Source of the DNA: Paramyrothecium sp. XJ0827
Taxonomy: Eukaryota > Ascomycota > Sordariomycetes > Hypocreales > Stachybotryaceae
Reading direction: 5' to 3'
DNA: 64,000 bases
Assembly: GCA_020881915.1 (NCBI GenBank)
Contig: JAJFPB010000008.1
Span: forward strand, 2,852,001 to 2,916,000
In this document: piece after piece, positions 36,103 to 48,666 of the stretch
How the letters are laid out: every line of letters starts with the position of its first letter
Position numbering within the stretch: the stretch's first letter is position 1
Program-made: the position numbers and the translations under genes
Notes under the pieces: model-generated
Databases searched by the model: none
Told to the model about the DNA's origin: nothing
What the model saw: the letters and a program-made list of their open reading frames with translations, nothing else

Positions 36103-38432
36103 ATGGCGTCGATCCTGGAGACTGATTTCGGTGTTTATTTGGGAGTCTGGACCAATTGGTCACGAGGCCCGGTTCTTGGTGCAACTCTGACTCTCACTAA
36201 ATTCAATGCCAGTATACTGATAGCATTTACATCCATCTTCCTTGGGATTGCCGGCAACCGGTTCTGGAGGATCGTCTGTCTCGTACTTCATCGATCATAT
36301 TGCAAGCCCTACGAATCGCAGGACGCGCTCCATTACCAGCAGCAAGTCATTCTCCGCAATTCACAGACTGCCGAGTCAGCATTCACTTCTTTGCTCCGGC
36401 TATATTGGGCTTGGAGGGGCTCATCGGATCATGCTCTTGTCCGTACCTCACAATCCATGCTCTTAGCCATCATGACCTTTTGCGCTTTTGTCATCGCTGG
36501 AGGTTTCTCAGTCACCATGACAACTAGTGTGGGCGATGAGGTCCTGATTGAGTCATCCAATTGTGGAATAATCTCGTTTGGACACGGTGCTAACATATGG
36601 GACGTCCAATTCCCCTACATGTCCGCCAGGATTACCAATGCTGCAAATTATGCTCAGCAATGTTACTCGCCTGGAAGGTCTAGCGCCTTAAGCTGCACGA
36701 CATTTGCCACTTCGACACTGCCTACTCTCGTCGACCGCAAAGCCGATTGCCCATTTCAGCCTGGCAGCGGGATTTGCAAGAGCGACGACTCTAACTTATT
36801 CCTTGACACCCAATTCATCGACAGCAGTGTGCATCTGGGATTAAATGCCCCTTTCGCTGAGCGGATTCAATTCAGAAACACCTACCACTGCGCCCCGCTC
36901 ACCACGAGCGGTTACACAACGTCGTACGAGTACCCTGGGGTGAATGTTACCAGATACCACTATGGAGAAGCGAGGATAGGCGCAGCAGGTAATTGGACAT
37001 CCGTCAATCACACCTACCAAGTAGAATCCTTGGAAACCCAGTATGCCTTCAACATGCGTCCCCAACGCACAGAGGGTCAATACCTCACCGGGTACGTTGC
37101 TCTCCCATCTCCTGATACCTCCTAGTTTCATATATTCTTATTGACATCACATTGCTTAGGGCATTGTATTCCTATTCGATGAATGGAAGCATCGCGCCGT
37201 TGTCTGCATTTCGCCCAATCCCCAAACTCTACAGGCAAGACGGAGATGTTTCCATCTACTTCCTCTCAGGAAATGGAGTTGTCTTCATTGCTCCGACAAC
37301 AGACCCCTGGTACAAAGCCACAACGCCTGGTCCCAAAACGAGGGAGGTAAGCACTGTTGGTGAGCGTACAGTATACCTTGCCGACGAGGCGGCTTCTCCC
37401 ATTGCATGCGTGGCTAGATACCAACTGTGTCGCGGCGGCGCATCCCCCGCATCTGGAAACTCAAAATGTGGTCCACTGGCTGGGTTCATGGATGCGGCTA
37501 TTGGTGCGGCACCATTGTTCGACTTTCCCGGAGAGCTGGATGCCATCTTCTCAGGCAACGCATCGGGCACCGAAGCAGCGAGTGCCTTTAACTGGTTCAC
37601 TTCCATCTGGCGTGTGATGAACCCAGAGCCGTATTTTATATTCAACATACTCGGCTCATCCTCTCTGGACTCTAAGCGAAGATATCGAGCAGGCGTGCAG
37701 GGACCGTTGCCGAGTGATCAGTGGCAGAACGACCTCACTCATATATGGAACGTGACGTTAGCGTCCTTTCAAGATAGCTTCGTCAGCACAGCGCAAGGGA
37801 CATCGCAGCCGGATATGCAACAGTACCTAAGGAGACCCTCAACTCAGTATCAAAAACAGCTGTGTGCTAGTCAGGTAAGAGATTACCAGACCGACTCTAT
37901 TCTCTACCAATGTATTCTTTCTGGGCATTTTCAACCTAACACTTAATCAATGCAGAAAATCCGCAGCAGTCGATTTGGATCTTTCTCGTTTCTTGGTCTC
38001 TGTCTTACGTATTCCTTTGGATTCCTCATCATTGCGATCTCATATGCCGTCGAACCAATTATTAGTTGGTGCCTCCATCGCAGTCAACGAGCATCACGAG
38101 ATGGTAGCGGTGGCGGAGCTAACGCCAAAAAGGTGACACAATCAACTTACAAATATCTGGAATGGGTTACCCATGATACGATCCAGCAGCATCGACTTGC
38201 GCAAGAAGGAACGGGATGGGGCGGCAGATGGATCGACTGTACGAGCTACATTCCAAGAACAACACGTGGAGAGTTGCTAGGAGGCCTAGACCTACGTGAT
38301 GAACAGCACCCACTATTATACCAACCAGACAATAACCATAACCATGCTGCAGAAAACCCGGAGTCTTGCTGCGACTCGGCAGATAGTTGTATCCACTTGA
38401 TCCAGGATACGGCGCCTGGCACATTCGTCTAA
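36103..38432 (+). CDS. fungal membrane protein of unknown function with large ectodomain
   Basis: Exons 36103-37091, 37160-37874 and 37956-38432 give 726 residues in frame. I see a transmembrane helix near 30-55 (ILIAFTSIFLGIAG), a second near 125-150 (MLLAIMTFCAFVIAGGF) and a third near 575-600 (GLCLTYSFGFLIIAISY). Between the second and third lies a region of about 420 residues, rich in Cys and N-glycosylation sequons (NVT, NWT, NHT, NGS, NAS), so it is probably extracellular or lumenal. The C-terminal tail of about 130 residues is hydrophilic and His/Asn/Ser-rich. This architecture recurs in filamentous ascomycetes without known function. I do not assign one. Confidence 0.75.
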
Positions 38433-38875
38433 TCGGCAATGCAGCCACATGACAGCGGCAAAGAGGTGGACCAATACTCTCAAGTACCCGATAATCCTAT
38501 GCAAACAGATTCTGGTCATTTCGCACTATTTAAGATCTTTGGCATGCTACTCTGTTCATACTAGCTATTGAAAGATATAATTAATTTACGAGATACTGAG
38601 CCTAATATGGCTGTTGAGGATGCCACTGTCAGGTTGAAACAAAATCCATACCAAGGACTCCTCAGCCCAAGACAAACACACGCAAGCTGCAAAAGCACTG
38701 ATGCTTTGAACTTAGCAAACAGAAAGTGAATATTCTATAGATTCTTTTACATGTCTTGAACTAAGAAACTCCTCACCATTTCCAATCCTTGAATCAAATC
38801 ACCTCCACCCAGCCCTCGGCTTTTTCTCCTAGACCTGGGACAGATAATGGGTCATAGTATGACAGTGTATTCCGC
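38433..38875. other. intergenic, convergent
   Basis: The 443-bp gap between two gene ends. No feature is supported. Confidence 0.5.
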
Positions 38876-39861
38876 TCACCAGACCAGCCAGAGCGTAATC
38901 ATAGGTATAATGGCGGCCCAAACCGACAGCGAAAGGACGTTCGCAGCACTGGGCGGTAGCTGGCCACCTGGAGTCGGCTGGGGTGAGCCTGGGGAGCTGG
39001 AGTTGCCAGAATCACCGCCGTTCTCGTACTGCTGGATGACGTATTGGATGACCTCCTCTCCGTGGGCCAGGACGTAGACTAGATGCGGTGTGACGCTGGG
39101 GACCGCACCTACATCACAGAACGGGTCGCCTTGATCGCAGTACGCGCGGATGCGGTTGCCTAGAGTTTCGCAAGCACTGAAGTCGCTGCGCCAGAAGATT
39201 CCGTTGCCGGTGGAGTTCCCGTGGTTGTAGGGGGCGTTGTAACTATGAGTGGGATCTCCCAATAGCACGACCGCCACGACTGATAAAATTAGAAAGGTTT
39301 GGTTGCAGAATCAAGATGATAGTAGTGCGCACCATTTTTTGTGACAGCTGGAGGTAGCGGCGAAGAAACCTCGAGAAGCTCTGCTACATCTGTGACCCCA
39401 GCCTCAATACCCCAGAAGGGTGGAGCGCCACAGAAGTTGTTGGAGGCAATTTGCGCGCCCTTGACAAGATATTAGTTTATGATCCCCAGGGGTCAATTTT
39501 CCACGCCTACTTGGGAGTATCCAAAGACAGCAATCTTAGAGTCGGGGCACGCCGCGGCGTACTCTGTGATCTTGCTTCTCAAAAGCGTGGTGCCATTTCC
39601 AACGGACTGATAATAGTTTGGAAGACCATTCGTTGCGTTGCCGTTTGCGGCTGGATATGCAATGTACTCGGAGAGGGACCCCTCGATCGCTGTCTCGATT
39701 GGCTCGATCAACTTGCCTGTCTCACCAAAGCCCATGGGCTCGCTCGTGCCGCGAGACACAAACATCTTGAGACCGGGGGCGCATCGAATTGTTGAGTTTT
39801 GGGCCAATACGGTACCTGCAACGGTGAGGCTGGCCATGATGAGGGCGTTCAGAGTAGCCAT
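38876..39861 (-). CDS. secreted CE5 esterase (cutinase / acetylxylan esterase family)
   Basis: Exons 39861-39511, 39459-39333 and 39279-38876 with introns of 51 and 53 nt give 293 residues in frame. A signal peptide MATLNALIMASLTVAGTVLAQ leads into MFVSRGTSEPMGFG (oxyanion region) and FGYSQGAQ, whose Ser is the nucleophile; the splice falls inside this motif. The Asp is in CDQGDPFCD and the His in TPHLVYV. The C-terminus has a Ser/Pro/Gly-rich linker and a hydrophobic tail (AANVLSLSVWAAIIPMITLWL), so it may be GPI-anchored, which is less usual for this family. It likely deacetylates xylan or cleaves cutin-like esters outside the cell. An in-frame upstream ATG at 39894 is possible, but the chosen one gives a cleaner signal peptide. 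Confidence 0.86.
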
Positions 39862-40680
39862 GGTAATGTTCTTGACGAGAACAGTTGCTGGCATGAGGAC
39901 GAGTGAAAGTAGAGTGAGCGAGCTGTACGATTTTGTTGTCCTAAAAGACAAAACGACAGCAGCTATTTGTATGCACGACTACGAGTCAATCTGTGACTAG
40001 TTTAACACAACATGAAAGCTGAATCTATTTTGAGGCGATCAACTTCGGCAATGCAAGGAAACGCCGCTCTTGGCCCAGGCATGGAGCGGCATTGTAGTGG
40101 GTCAGCCGATTCCCGATTTGGCGTGTATGAAGCGCTCCTCCAGCCCTCTTTGTGCTCCACAAGGCTAATCCTTCGTTTGGCGGCTGGGGCCTGGCGATGA
40201 CAGGGGTCTTAAAGCCGGGAAAGATCCTGGTAGACGCAGCCAGAAAGGAATATTGGTGCGGTCAGTGATTCAACCGGGCCGTCTTACGTACGATGCGGAG
40301 TTAGCAGTGAATGAACAGGAGTCTCTGCCTTGAACCTCTGTGTCAGCATGGTGATGATGATTCGCCTTGGCCCAGGCTGATGTTGGCAAACACTAAGCTG
40401 CTTCTGGTCTTGAATGGCTGAGACCTTGCTCCGCTATTACTTGGCATCAACCACCACGGTAGTTCCATTGGATGATGAGATCATCAGCTCCCATTATAGT
40501 GTAGATCCAAATTGACTAATTACCATGTAGACGGGCTGGCAGAGCTCCACGTTTTAGCCTTTGTGTGTGAAGCGAGTGAGACTGTCATCCGCCCGCCTCC
40601 ATCCGAGAGCTCTGAAGTGTTCTTTAAATGCGAATCTTCTCCTCGGGCAGTCACGGCTGTTTCGCTGGAGGCCATCGAAT
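39862..40680. other. intergenic, divergent promoters of CE5 esterase and Zn2Cys6 regulator
   Basis: 819 bp with no gene seen. Both neighbours start outwards from here. Confidence 0.5.
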
Positions 40681-42237
40681 ATGCCAGGTATACCCAAGAG
40701 TCGAGGCTGTGATGCCTGCCGACAGCAGAAGAAACGGGTGAGTTGTTGGTCTAGTACTTGCGAGGACTACGCATCAGCAGCCTAACGCCTGCTTAGTGTG
40801 ATCTGGTGAAACCATCTTGCGGAAGATGCAATCGTCTCAAAATCGAATGCATCGGTAACGGTGTGCGGCGTTATGCCTTCAAGGAATTCCAGAAGGAGCC
40901 CCGGCGCACTTCGCCTGCCGTTACTCGAAACCCAAGCAATGAGGTAACAAAAACAACGTCAGTTTTAGTTCATATCCTTGATATCAAGGACCCGCGGTAT
41001 GACATTCGTTCTTTTGGAGCCCGCCTCTTTACGGAGCTTCCGTCCGAACTGGGCATTAGTGCAGAGCTCGACACGGTGGTATCAGCCGTGGTTGCGCTGT
41101 ACAACCGCTCACAGTTCAGCGGCTCCCGCACCAAAGCCCTCGCTTGTTATGGAAATGCATTGACCGCCACGAGGAAAGCCTTGGCGGATCCGAATCTTCC
41201 ACTGGATCTGAAAATAAAAACGTTAATGATGATCTACGTATGCCAGGTGAGCAGTATACCGGCGCAACATTGGTCGAGGCAGACGGCTAATGCAGGAAAC
41301 CCCCACGAAAAGAACTGGGTGGACCACAGGCATGCTAATCAAAACCGCGTGATGATCTCACACTTGTTTCGTGAAGCGGTACTACAAGCGCGGACAGGAG
41401 AGATAGAACAAGGATACATCTACGGGCTTTGCCAGATGTGGTACGCCTGGTGGTCGGTTCATAGGCGTGCCAACTCCCCGCTAACGTCTATTGCAGACAT
41501 ACGCATGCTTGGTCGACCCTACATTTGAGCTGGGCCAGTGGTTCTGGGACATCCATAGCACCTGCACGACGCCTCGGCCTGTGTCGTACCACAAAGGAAC
41601 TTCCTTCCTCAGCCTTGAAGTTGCCAGTACGGCCGAAGCTGTCCTGTTTTTGCGCAGCCCAGCCCAACATATCTACCAGCTCCGCTGTATATACGACCTG
41701 ATCCAACTTGAAAGACCGCGAGTTCGCCAACTGGTTCAAATAGCAACAATAGCTGCAATGGCACCAGAAGATGGCGCTCGAGCCAACAGGCGCCTCCATT
41801 CTTACTTATTAGCTTTGGGGACCCAGCTTGGACTCGGGTCCGTCATTAATAACGTTCTCCGCACCTTCAACGACGACCTCAGCCTCGTGACGGCGGCACG
41901 AAGTGAGTACGAGGATACTCTCGCTATGGCTCAGCAAATCGAACCCTTTCGACCCTATGGGGCAGCTTTTTTCCCCGATGTCCTCAAAGCTGTCTGGGCG
42001 TCGACATCGGACTTAGCATTTGGCACAGGTGTAGAGGACTTGATTAGGGACTATGAAAAAGACGTCGAAGGAGCGAATCACATTGGAGAAGCGATTGAAC
42101 TGAGAGATCGACTCCGAAGGATAGCGATGGGCCACACAAAAACACAAATAACGGATAATGCGTCCGATTTTGTGCATCAAGATGAACACTTGATACAAGA
42201 CCATAGATTGGCATCGCCCCAATGTGTAATTCTTTGA
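40681..42237 (+). CDS. Zn2Cys6 transcription factor
   Basis: Exon 1 from 40681 encodes MPGIPKSRGCDACRQQKKR. After a GTGAGT-TTAG intron it continues CDLVKPSCGRCNRLKIECIG, completing the six-Cys zinc cluster at the extreme N-terminus. The middle matches the fungal regulator family with KTLMMIYVCQNWVDH (which needs removal of a 66-nt in-frame intron starting at GTGAGC near 41248), HLFREAVLQARTGEIEQG and VDPTFELGQWFWDI. The splice between WYAWW and TYACLVDP near 41460-41500 is uncertain because no strong phase-0 donor is visible. About 460 residues. It is divergent from the CE5 esterase, so a local regulatory link is possible but unproven. Confidence 0.8.
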
Positions 42238-42765
42238 ACTGGTGTTTCATCAGTCCTTTTCGGGATAACCATGGTGCCACTGGTTATGCCAAAAGAAGAC
42301 CTGGCAACGAAACTGTATGAAGTTGTATGTCTTGTTTGTGAATGCTGTGTGGAAGATCAAAGAAGGATGAGGCTTCGAGTGGCGGTTCTTTAGAGAAAGA
42401 AAAATGGAATCGGACTAGCAATTTAGTATTGCAGTGCAGCTTCATGTGTCGGCGCCGTAGCTGGATCGAGTGGCGACCTGGACTATGGCAAGAAGCAGCC
42501 ATTAAGTAATATATGGGCAGTCATCGCATATGTATATACTGCCAAACAGGACGCAAATTGAACGAACGCGACTTATTATATTTATCTCACTCTAGATTAT
42601 CATGCCCATCAGCACGGTATTCACGTGGACACAAGCTCTCGCTATTTATCCCAAAACCGCAGACAAGAGGAAAAGGCGCCTTCTTACACTTGAATCAGAG
42701 GCGTCTTTAAACTTGTATGCAGAGGGGAACATGATGATCGTCTGAGACAAAGGTCGAATCGCCGT
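42238..42765. other. intergenic, convergent
   Basis: 528 bp between the regulator and NB-ARC gene ends. Nothing is supported. Confidence 0.5.
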
Positions 42766-45466
42766 CTACTCATCAGATGGAATGGAGTCTTCCCTCCATT
42801 GCTCGAGCGCCTCTCTTGAAAGAACTGTACCGGGGTGGTCTGCTCCTAAAGCTTTCTTCCGTTGATCCGCAACTTCTTCCATCATGTCAATAGCAGCCGC
42901 TAGATTGTTCTGTTCCCTCCACGTGAGTGCTAAGTTGTATCTTGCTTGGAGGGTGAGTGGGTGCATTTCCCCTAAGAGCTGTAGGCGACATTTCAGCACC
43001 TGGATATACAAGGCCTCGGCTTCGTCGTGCCTACCCTGGCCGTAATAAATGTTAGCAAGTCGGGTCTGGTGCCTCGATGCATCAATACCACGCTCTCCTT
43101 GAAGTTGTAGCGAAAGATCAAGTACTTGAACCTGAATTTTCTCGGCTTCGTCAAGTCGCTGTTGGCAGGAGTAAATCTCAGCGAGCAGTGATTGTGCCTC
43201 AAGTGTTCGTGCATCAATTTCACCATGCTCTCTCGTATATTGCTCTATGGTGGGAAGACAAAGGCTTTCTGCTTCGTCATATCGCTCCTGCTCCACAAAA
43301 ATCCACGCGAGCAAATTTTGGATACCCAGTGTATCGGTGTGCGATTTCCCCAGCGTGTTTTGCCTGCCCTGTAGTACTTGAGCGGCCAACTGCTCCGCGT
43401 CATTGTAGCGATGTTGATTAACATACGTCCAAGCAAGATTATGCATGGTGTTAAGAGTGCCATTGTTCATTGCGCCCAGCGTCTTTTTCCGCCTTTCCAG
43501 CACTTCGATTTCGAGCATTTCGGCTTCACGATACTGGCCGAGACCCTGCAGTGAAGTTGCCTGCTGTGCCAAGCTGACGAGAAGGTGCTGTGGGGCATCC
43601 TGCAACAAGGCTACAGCCGTCCGATCGACCCCCTCTTTTTCCCGCCATCTCTCGCGCTGATGCAGATAATCCGAGACTCGCTGAAGTAAAAGGCCCACGC
43701 GTTCCTTTTCCTTGCAGATGGTGACGGAATCGGCCACTCGCATCGCATGCGCCAGGTACTTTTCGCACTCTTTCCAATACGGATAGTCTGCATCTTCGGG
43801 GAATAATTCCTCTAGCACGCAAAGAGCCGCCTGCGCAAAGTATTTTGCGCCTCTCTGGTGCTTTTCTCGAGCAGTTGATCCTGCAGCACCTCTGGACTCG
43901 GGCGTCAATTTTGGCCTTGGTCTTGGCCTAGATGACCGTCTTCCTCCTCTCGCTTGGGCTTGTTGTAATTGGCTCATCGGCTCTGCTGCCAATTCGGGCA
44001 TGTTGTTGAGTCTGCACCGCACGCCTTCTTGCACCAGCTTGTGCATTTCATAGCTCACTTCGCCCTCTTTCGTCGTGTTGCGTTGTCGCAAGAACGAAAA
44101 GTCCTCGAGCCGCTTGACGGCTCTCCTGATCCTTACTTGGCCGAATGCGTCTGCGGTTTCTTTCTTGCTGTTCCCGTCTTCATGTGCTGCTCCTGTCCGC
44201 TCGATCAACTGCGCCGGGATGCTCTGGTTGTCGACGTACGCAAGGGTGTGCAGCACATCGTATGCCAGCCGGTCCTTGCTGTAGATATGCTTGATGGAGA
44301 TGTCCCACGTCGCGAGGATGCTGTTCGATGCCCCCTGTAGGTACCGGTGCCGGTCAGGATATGTTTGGCTAAGCACTCGCCATCGATCCTCACTCTTCCG
44401 TAGCAGGCCTAGGTACTCTCTGATACCCGTATTCGTCTGCCGCATATACGATGCCGCCTGGGATATCGCCAACGGAAGCCACTCAAGCTCCTTCAGCAAG
44501 GTGCTTATCTCCTCGACCTCCTCCGCCTCTGTTATGTCTCGCCCTACTGTTCCTCTGAACAACTCTTCAGCCTCTTCTCCGCTCATGCGGGCCACCTCGA
44601 TTCCTCGCCGCCAATTCACCAGTTTGACAAGGATATCTTTGTCCCTTGTAGTCCAGATAACTGCGCCTCCCGGGCCCGTCGGAACATATCGATCCAGCGT
44701 CTTTGCCAGCTTTGCTTCCTCCGTAACGGCATGCCTGACGTTCGTCTGCCCTGTCGTTCGCTTCTGTCCGAATGGCATCGATGGGTGTCTTCCGGAGCTC
44801 TGCGCTCTTGAAGCGGGAGATCTTGGACCACTTATTCGTCCTTGTGTGGAGCTTTCCCCCAGCGATGTCTTCCTCATTGCATTCGTTGTTTCGTGAACTG
44901 CATCATCAACACCAAACAAGCCCAAGTTGTCCGCGTTGTCAATTATCAGCAACCACTGTGGCTCGTTCTGGATCGCATTTCGCACAGTCTCGAGAAGTTG
45001 ATCGACTTTTCGATTGTCAACGTCTATTTCTAGAGCCCGGCCAATAGCTTGGTAGCCAGAAATGAACGTTGCTTCGTCCTCCGCATGCACCCAGAACACG
45101 GAGGAACGCCCATCCTTGCTTCGAGTATATGCATATTCGAGTGCGAGCTGTGTTTTTCTTTGCATCCATCAGTACTCTTCACATTCCATTATCCATCGTC
45201 AGGCTCATCCACACTCACCCAGAGCCTCCGAGGCCATACAGTACTACATTCTGCCCGCCACCAGTCGCCGGAAGAAAGCCATCCAGCTGTGCGGCGAGAT
45301 CGGGTCTTGGCACCATGCCTTCATTGGGTGGAATTGGGATATGCCACCGACAACGACGAGTTGTTTCGGGTGCGTTGAAGTTGTTGTTGACAATCCCGCC
45401 AGGTCCGACTGCCGACGAAACGACATTGCGACCGCTAACCTGATCATGATATGCTGTTCCGCTCAT
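42766..45466 (-). CDS. NB-ARC-TPR STAND protein (fungal NLR-like)
   Basis: Exons 45466-45219 and 45157-42766 with a 61-nt intron give 879 residues in frame; the intron splits the P-loop GLGGSGKTQLALEYA. The N-terminus is only about 55 residues and holds a Gly/Asn/Val-rich stretch, GRNVVSSAVGPGGIVNNNFN. An NB-ARC NTPase follows (LLIIDNADN as Walker B, VIWTTRDKD as sensor region, LEWLPLAISQAASYM as GxP-like motif), broken by a Ser/Arg/Gly-rich insert at about 190-235. The C-terminal 300 residues are kinesin-light-chain-type TPRs of about 42 residues (LAWTYVNQHRYNDAEQLAAQVL; LAWIFVEQERYDEAESLCLPTI). The role is probably ligand-triggered oligomerisation in self/non-self signalling. No lesion seen. 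Confidence 0.86.
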
Positions 45467-48421
45467 AACGCGATCTCGGTTGTTCCCGGTGACGTATGCA
45501 CAGCCACGGCACAGGAGACGCCAGGGGTTGAAGATGGTCTCCGAAGTGTATACCTTCGGACCGGAGGAACGAACCAGTGTAGGACAATATCGACAGTCGC
45601 CAGCGAGAAATAAAGGAACTGAAGAAGCGGGGAAACATTTCGCAGCCTGATGCGACGTAAATGAGCCGTCCACGTGAGCTTCGCCTCTATCTTTTTGCAC
45701 TTTCTCAGCTGCAGCCTGATTGGAAAGGAGCCATTAAAAGAACCACTACGGGATATTTTGCTCGAAAGTCTTTTTACAAATCTGTACATGATAACTTCCT
45801 GCTTGAGAAATTAATTGCAATAACCTAAATTTAAGAATCTAGAATAGAAATAAAAATACATTGAATGGGTTTTAGTAGAAAGACCCAATACTTAGAGCCT
45901 TAGATGTAGTAGTCAATTGAATGATAACACATTAACAAGAAATATAGTATACAACAGGTACCTACGAGGCTTGAGCGATCTTTTCATGAGCTACGGTATG
46001 GTTGAAGCCATGCAGTTGATGCGAGGAGGAACTTTCTGGCAGCTTCTGGAAAGACACAGGGATCACATTTCTCAGCGACTTAAAGAAGGACAAAGAGCGA
46101 GTCGCATGAGATAAATAAGCAGGAACAAGACGTCCAAACACTACGAGAGTGCCTTGATCAAACAGCAAAAAAAATAATCAGCAGAAGACAGTACAATGGA
46201 CATTCTGGAAATGTTGATACTCCAACTTCGCAGTTATCTCAATGGATAATGGCCCCCCTTTGAGTGTGGCAAGCCAAAAAGTTGGGCGGGAGATTTATCT
46301 TGGTTCTTCAAGTGGCATAACTTTCATGGCCAGGCGCCTGCAGGCACATAACTCTCTCCTCATCCGCTTCTGCGACTCACGAGCCAATCTTAGGGCCCTT
46401 GAAGGAGATTCTAGCCAAACAATGGATGAATGACAAGTAGGGCTGAGCAGTGTATTCTGGATCGACCATCTCACTGTCCTGGAGCAGCAACATCAGACAT
46501 CGATCGGACAATCAGAAGAAAACCGAACGTCCGGAATCACAAAGGCTTGTCTCGACGCACAAATAATGTAGTTGATGAAGCAACTTCAGCCACAGCCGAT
46601 GAATTTCCATCTTAGAATTCAATGTTTACGTCGGTGTTCTCCCCAATGCTCAATGACAACTTCCCTGACAAGGATCCCGTTTGTTCTTGAGATGGTGCAT
46701 GAGACACAACATTCGTAGCGTAGACGTGCAAGGCTAGACGTTTATGTTAAACCAGTAACCTCTGCCCTGCAAGCTCGTGATACGCACCTCTAATGAGCGT
46801 GGCTGAGAAAACTCTTCCCCGCAAGCAAAATGTTTGAGCCCATCCATCCAGCCGGTTGTGGCTATGTTTATTCTTGCTGGGCTAAAGCTGTTCAAGAATT
46901 GCCAAAGATTTCCTCCAGACCATCACGTTTTCCATGATACGTTCCTTTAGTAAAGTAGCTGGCTCTTTCTATGAAAAGAACCAAACCCAACTCTTTGCAT
47001 CTTGAAACAAAAAATCTCAGAGTAAGCTAAGAACTCTGACTGCTTGGCTTTCGTTCCATGAGAGCCCTCAAGAAAATAGTGTGACGTTGTCAAGTGCCTC
47101 GAAGGGTTTAATGGACTCAGTAATGATTACCCATGACGAACCTGTTCTTCTCAGGGCCCAGAAAATGTCTGTTATTCGCTACTACAGAACAGTGGACAAA
47201 TGAGTTTTAACGAGCAATACTGTAGCACCAAACCACCAGTCAAGGGTTAGGCCAGGACTCTACGATGACATGCCAAAACCGCCGTGCAACGAAAGTCCAG
47301 CAATGCATACACTGGTTATGCCCTGATTCGTGAATTTCAGAGTAAATGCTAAGCGAGAGAAATATCAAGGACTTGACCAGTGGCTGATCGCCCGACGACC
47401 CTGGCCGTATAACTCCGTGGCGACTTGGACCCAAACAAGCTCCCTGTTGGATTTTAGTAGTTTTGTCCAGTCTTGGAGTGACCTTTTGCATCCGATTCAA
47501 TGCAATTACTAGATGACAGTCCTCACCCTCAAGCCCAGACCCAAAGCTTTGCCCACCCCTCTCGCACTCACGCGGACACCAAGCTTGATGCCGCAGGAGA
47601 CTGCGGCCTGAACTGGGCGTATAGATTTGAGAAAAGCAGCAGCGACGGGAACAAAGCACTGACGTAGATTGTAAGGTGTAATTTCTTGACTCCAGTTATG
47701 TGAGTCCTTTGCCAGTAACGAATTTGGTTGTTGGCTATGCACTTCGTTATCGACTCTTGACAAGACAATAGCAGGGAAGTAAGAACAAATGTGAATCAGA
47801 GTAAGATCCAGTGTGGGATGTACCGTGATGGTTTGGCTATGATCTCGGCCATCGCCACTCTGCAACGGCTGCTGCGGAGATCATGGACCAAATGAAAGCG
47901 CAACCGCAAGAGCGACGCACCCAAAAGAGCTCCTGATGAAAGATTCGTATATCTACGTTTAGGGCAAGGCATAGTCATGAAGATGAAAGAAGAAGGAGCT
48001 TGAGAGCGAATACACAAGATGCGACAAGAGAGTACTCGGCGCATAGTGGCAACAACTTGGCTTAACAGCCCGATCCCATCAAGATTGCTTCAACGATTTG
48101 GCGCGCTTGGATCGTGTTTTATCGCAATCTCCCTTCTTCCTGGTCCTTTTGTCCCATGTCTCATTCTGTAAGAACCTCGTAATACGCCACCCGAGATGAG
48201 GCCGCGATCTCGCCAAGGCCGCTGAGACAGGCCTCAGTGACGTCTTATCCATGTTCAGCTCGTGACTAAGGCAGGAGCCGTGTTTCTTAACTTTGACATG
48301 ACTTTGGAGGGGCAGATACAGGTATAAAGCCAGGAACACATCCTCATTTTCCTTGCACAAACACCCACTCATTTCAAGTATTGCTCGACAGCCATTCACT
48401 CCTTAAGATAATACATTCATC
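45467..48421. other. 3-kb intergenic region
   Basis: No intact gene is supported. Near 46240-46350 a frame reads VGREIYLGSSSGITFMARRL, which loosely resembles a piece of a fungal Zn2Cys6 regulator, but there is no flanking frame. The last 100 bases carry a TATA-like GTATAAAG about 100 bp before the small secreted peptide gene. Confidence 0.4.
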
Positions 48422-48666
48422 ATGAAACTAAACATAATCCTTCTTCTCGCAATCGCTGGCTTCGGCTTTGCCCTTCCAATCGCCGAAAACCAATCAACCG
48501 ACTTGCACCGACGCCTTCTAGCCGTGAGATTGTCTTGTCCAATGGGAAAAGATCCGTACGACTAACAAAGCATGCATAGCCCCTCACCGGTTTACTCAAA
48601 GGCTTGCCACTACCTACAAATGGTCTCGGTGCTATAGGCGGGCTGGCTGGCGGAGCCCCGAAATAA
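48422..48666 (+). CDS. small secreted peptide precursor (62 aa)
   Basis: Exon 1 is 48422-48523 (34 codons), intron 48524-48579 (GTGAGA...ACTAAC branch...CATAG), exon 2 48580-48666 (28 codons and stop). The N-terminus MKLNIILLLAIAGFGFALP is a clean signal peptide. After it comes a short acidic/polar piece ending DLHRR, a dibasic site that a Kex2-type protease could cut. The remainder is a Gly/Leu/Pro/Ala-rich peptide of about 31 residues (LLKGLPLPTNGLGAIGG within it) without Cys. A TATAAA lies about 100 bp upstream. I infer a secreted, possibly processed peptide of unknown role. It is too short for a family call. Confidence 0.65.

Noticed and set aside
46242..46433. Fragment of a Zn2Cys6 regulator (VGREIYLGSSSGITF)
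   Set aside because: The resemblance is short and weak and there is no neighbouring frame; mentioned only in the intergenic note.
47240..48399. Several minus-strand frames as genes
   Set aside because: They overlap one another in different frames, lack domains and signal peptides, and show no consistent exon structure.
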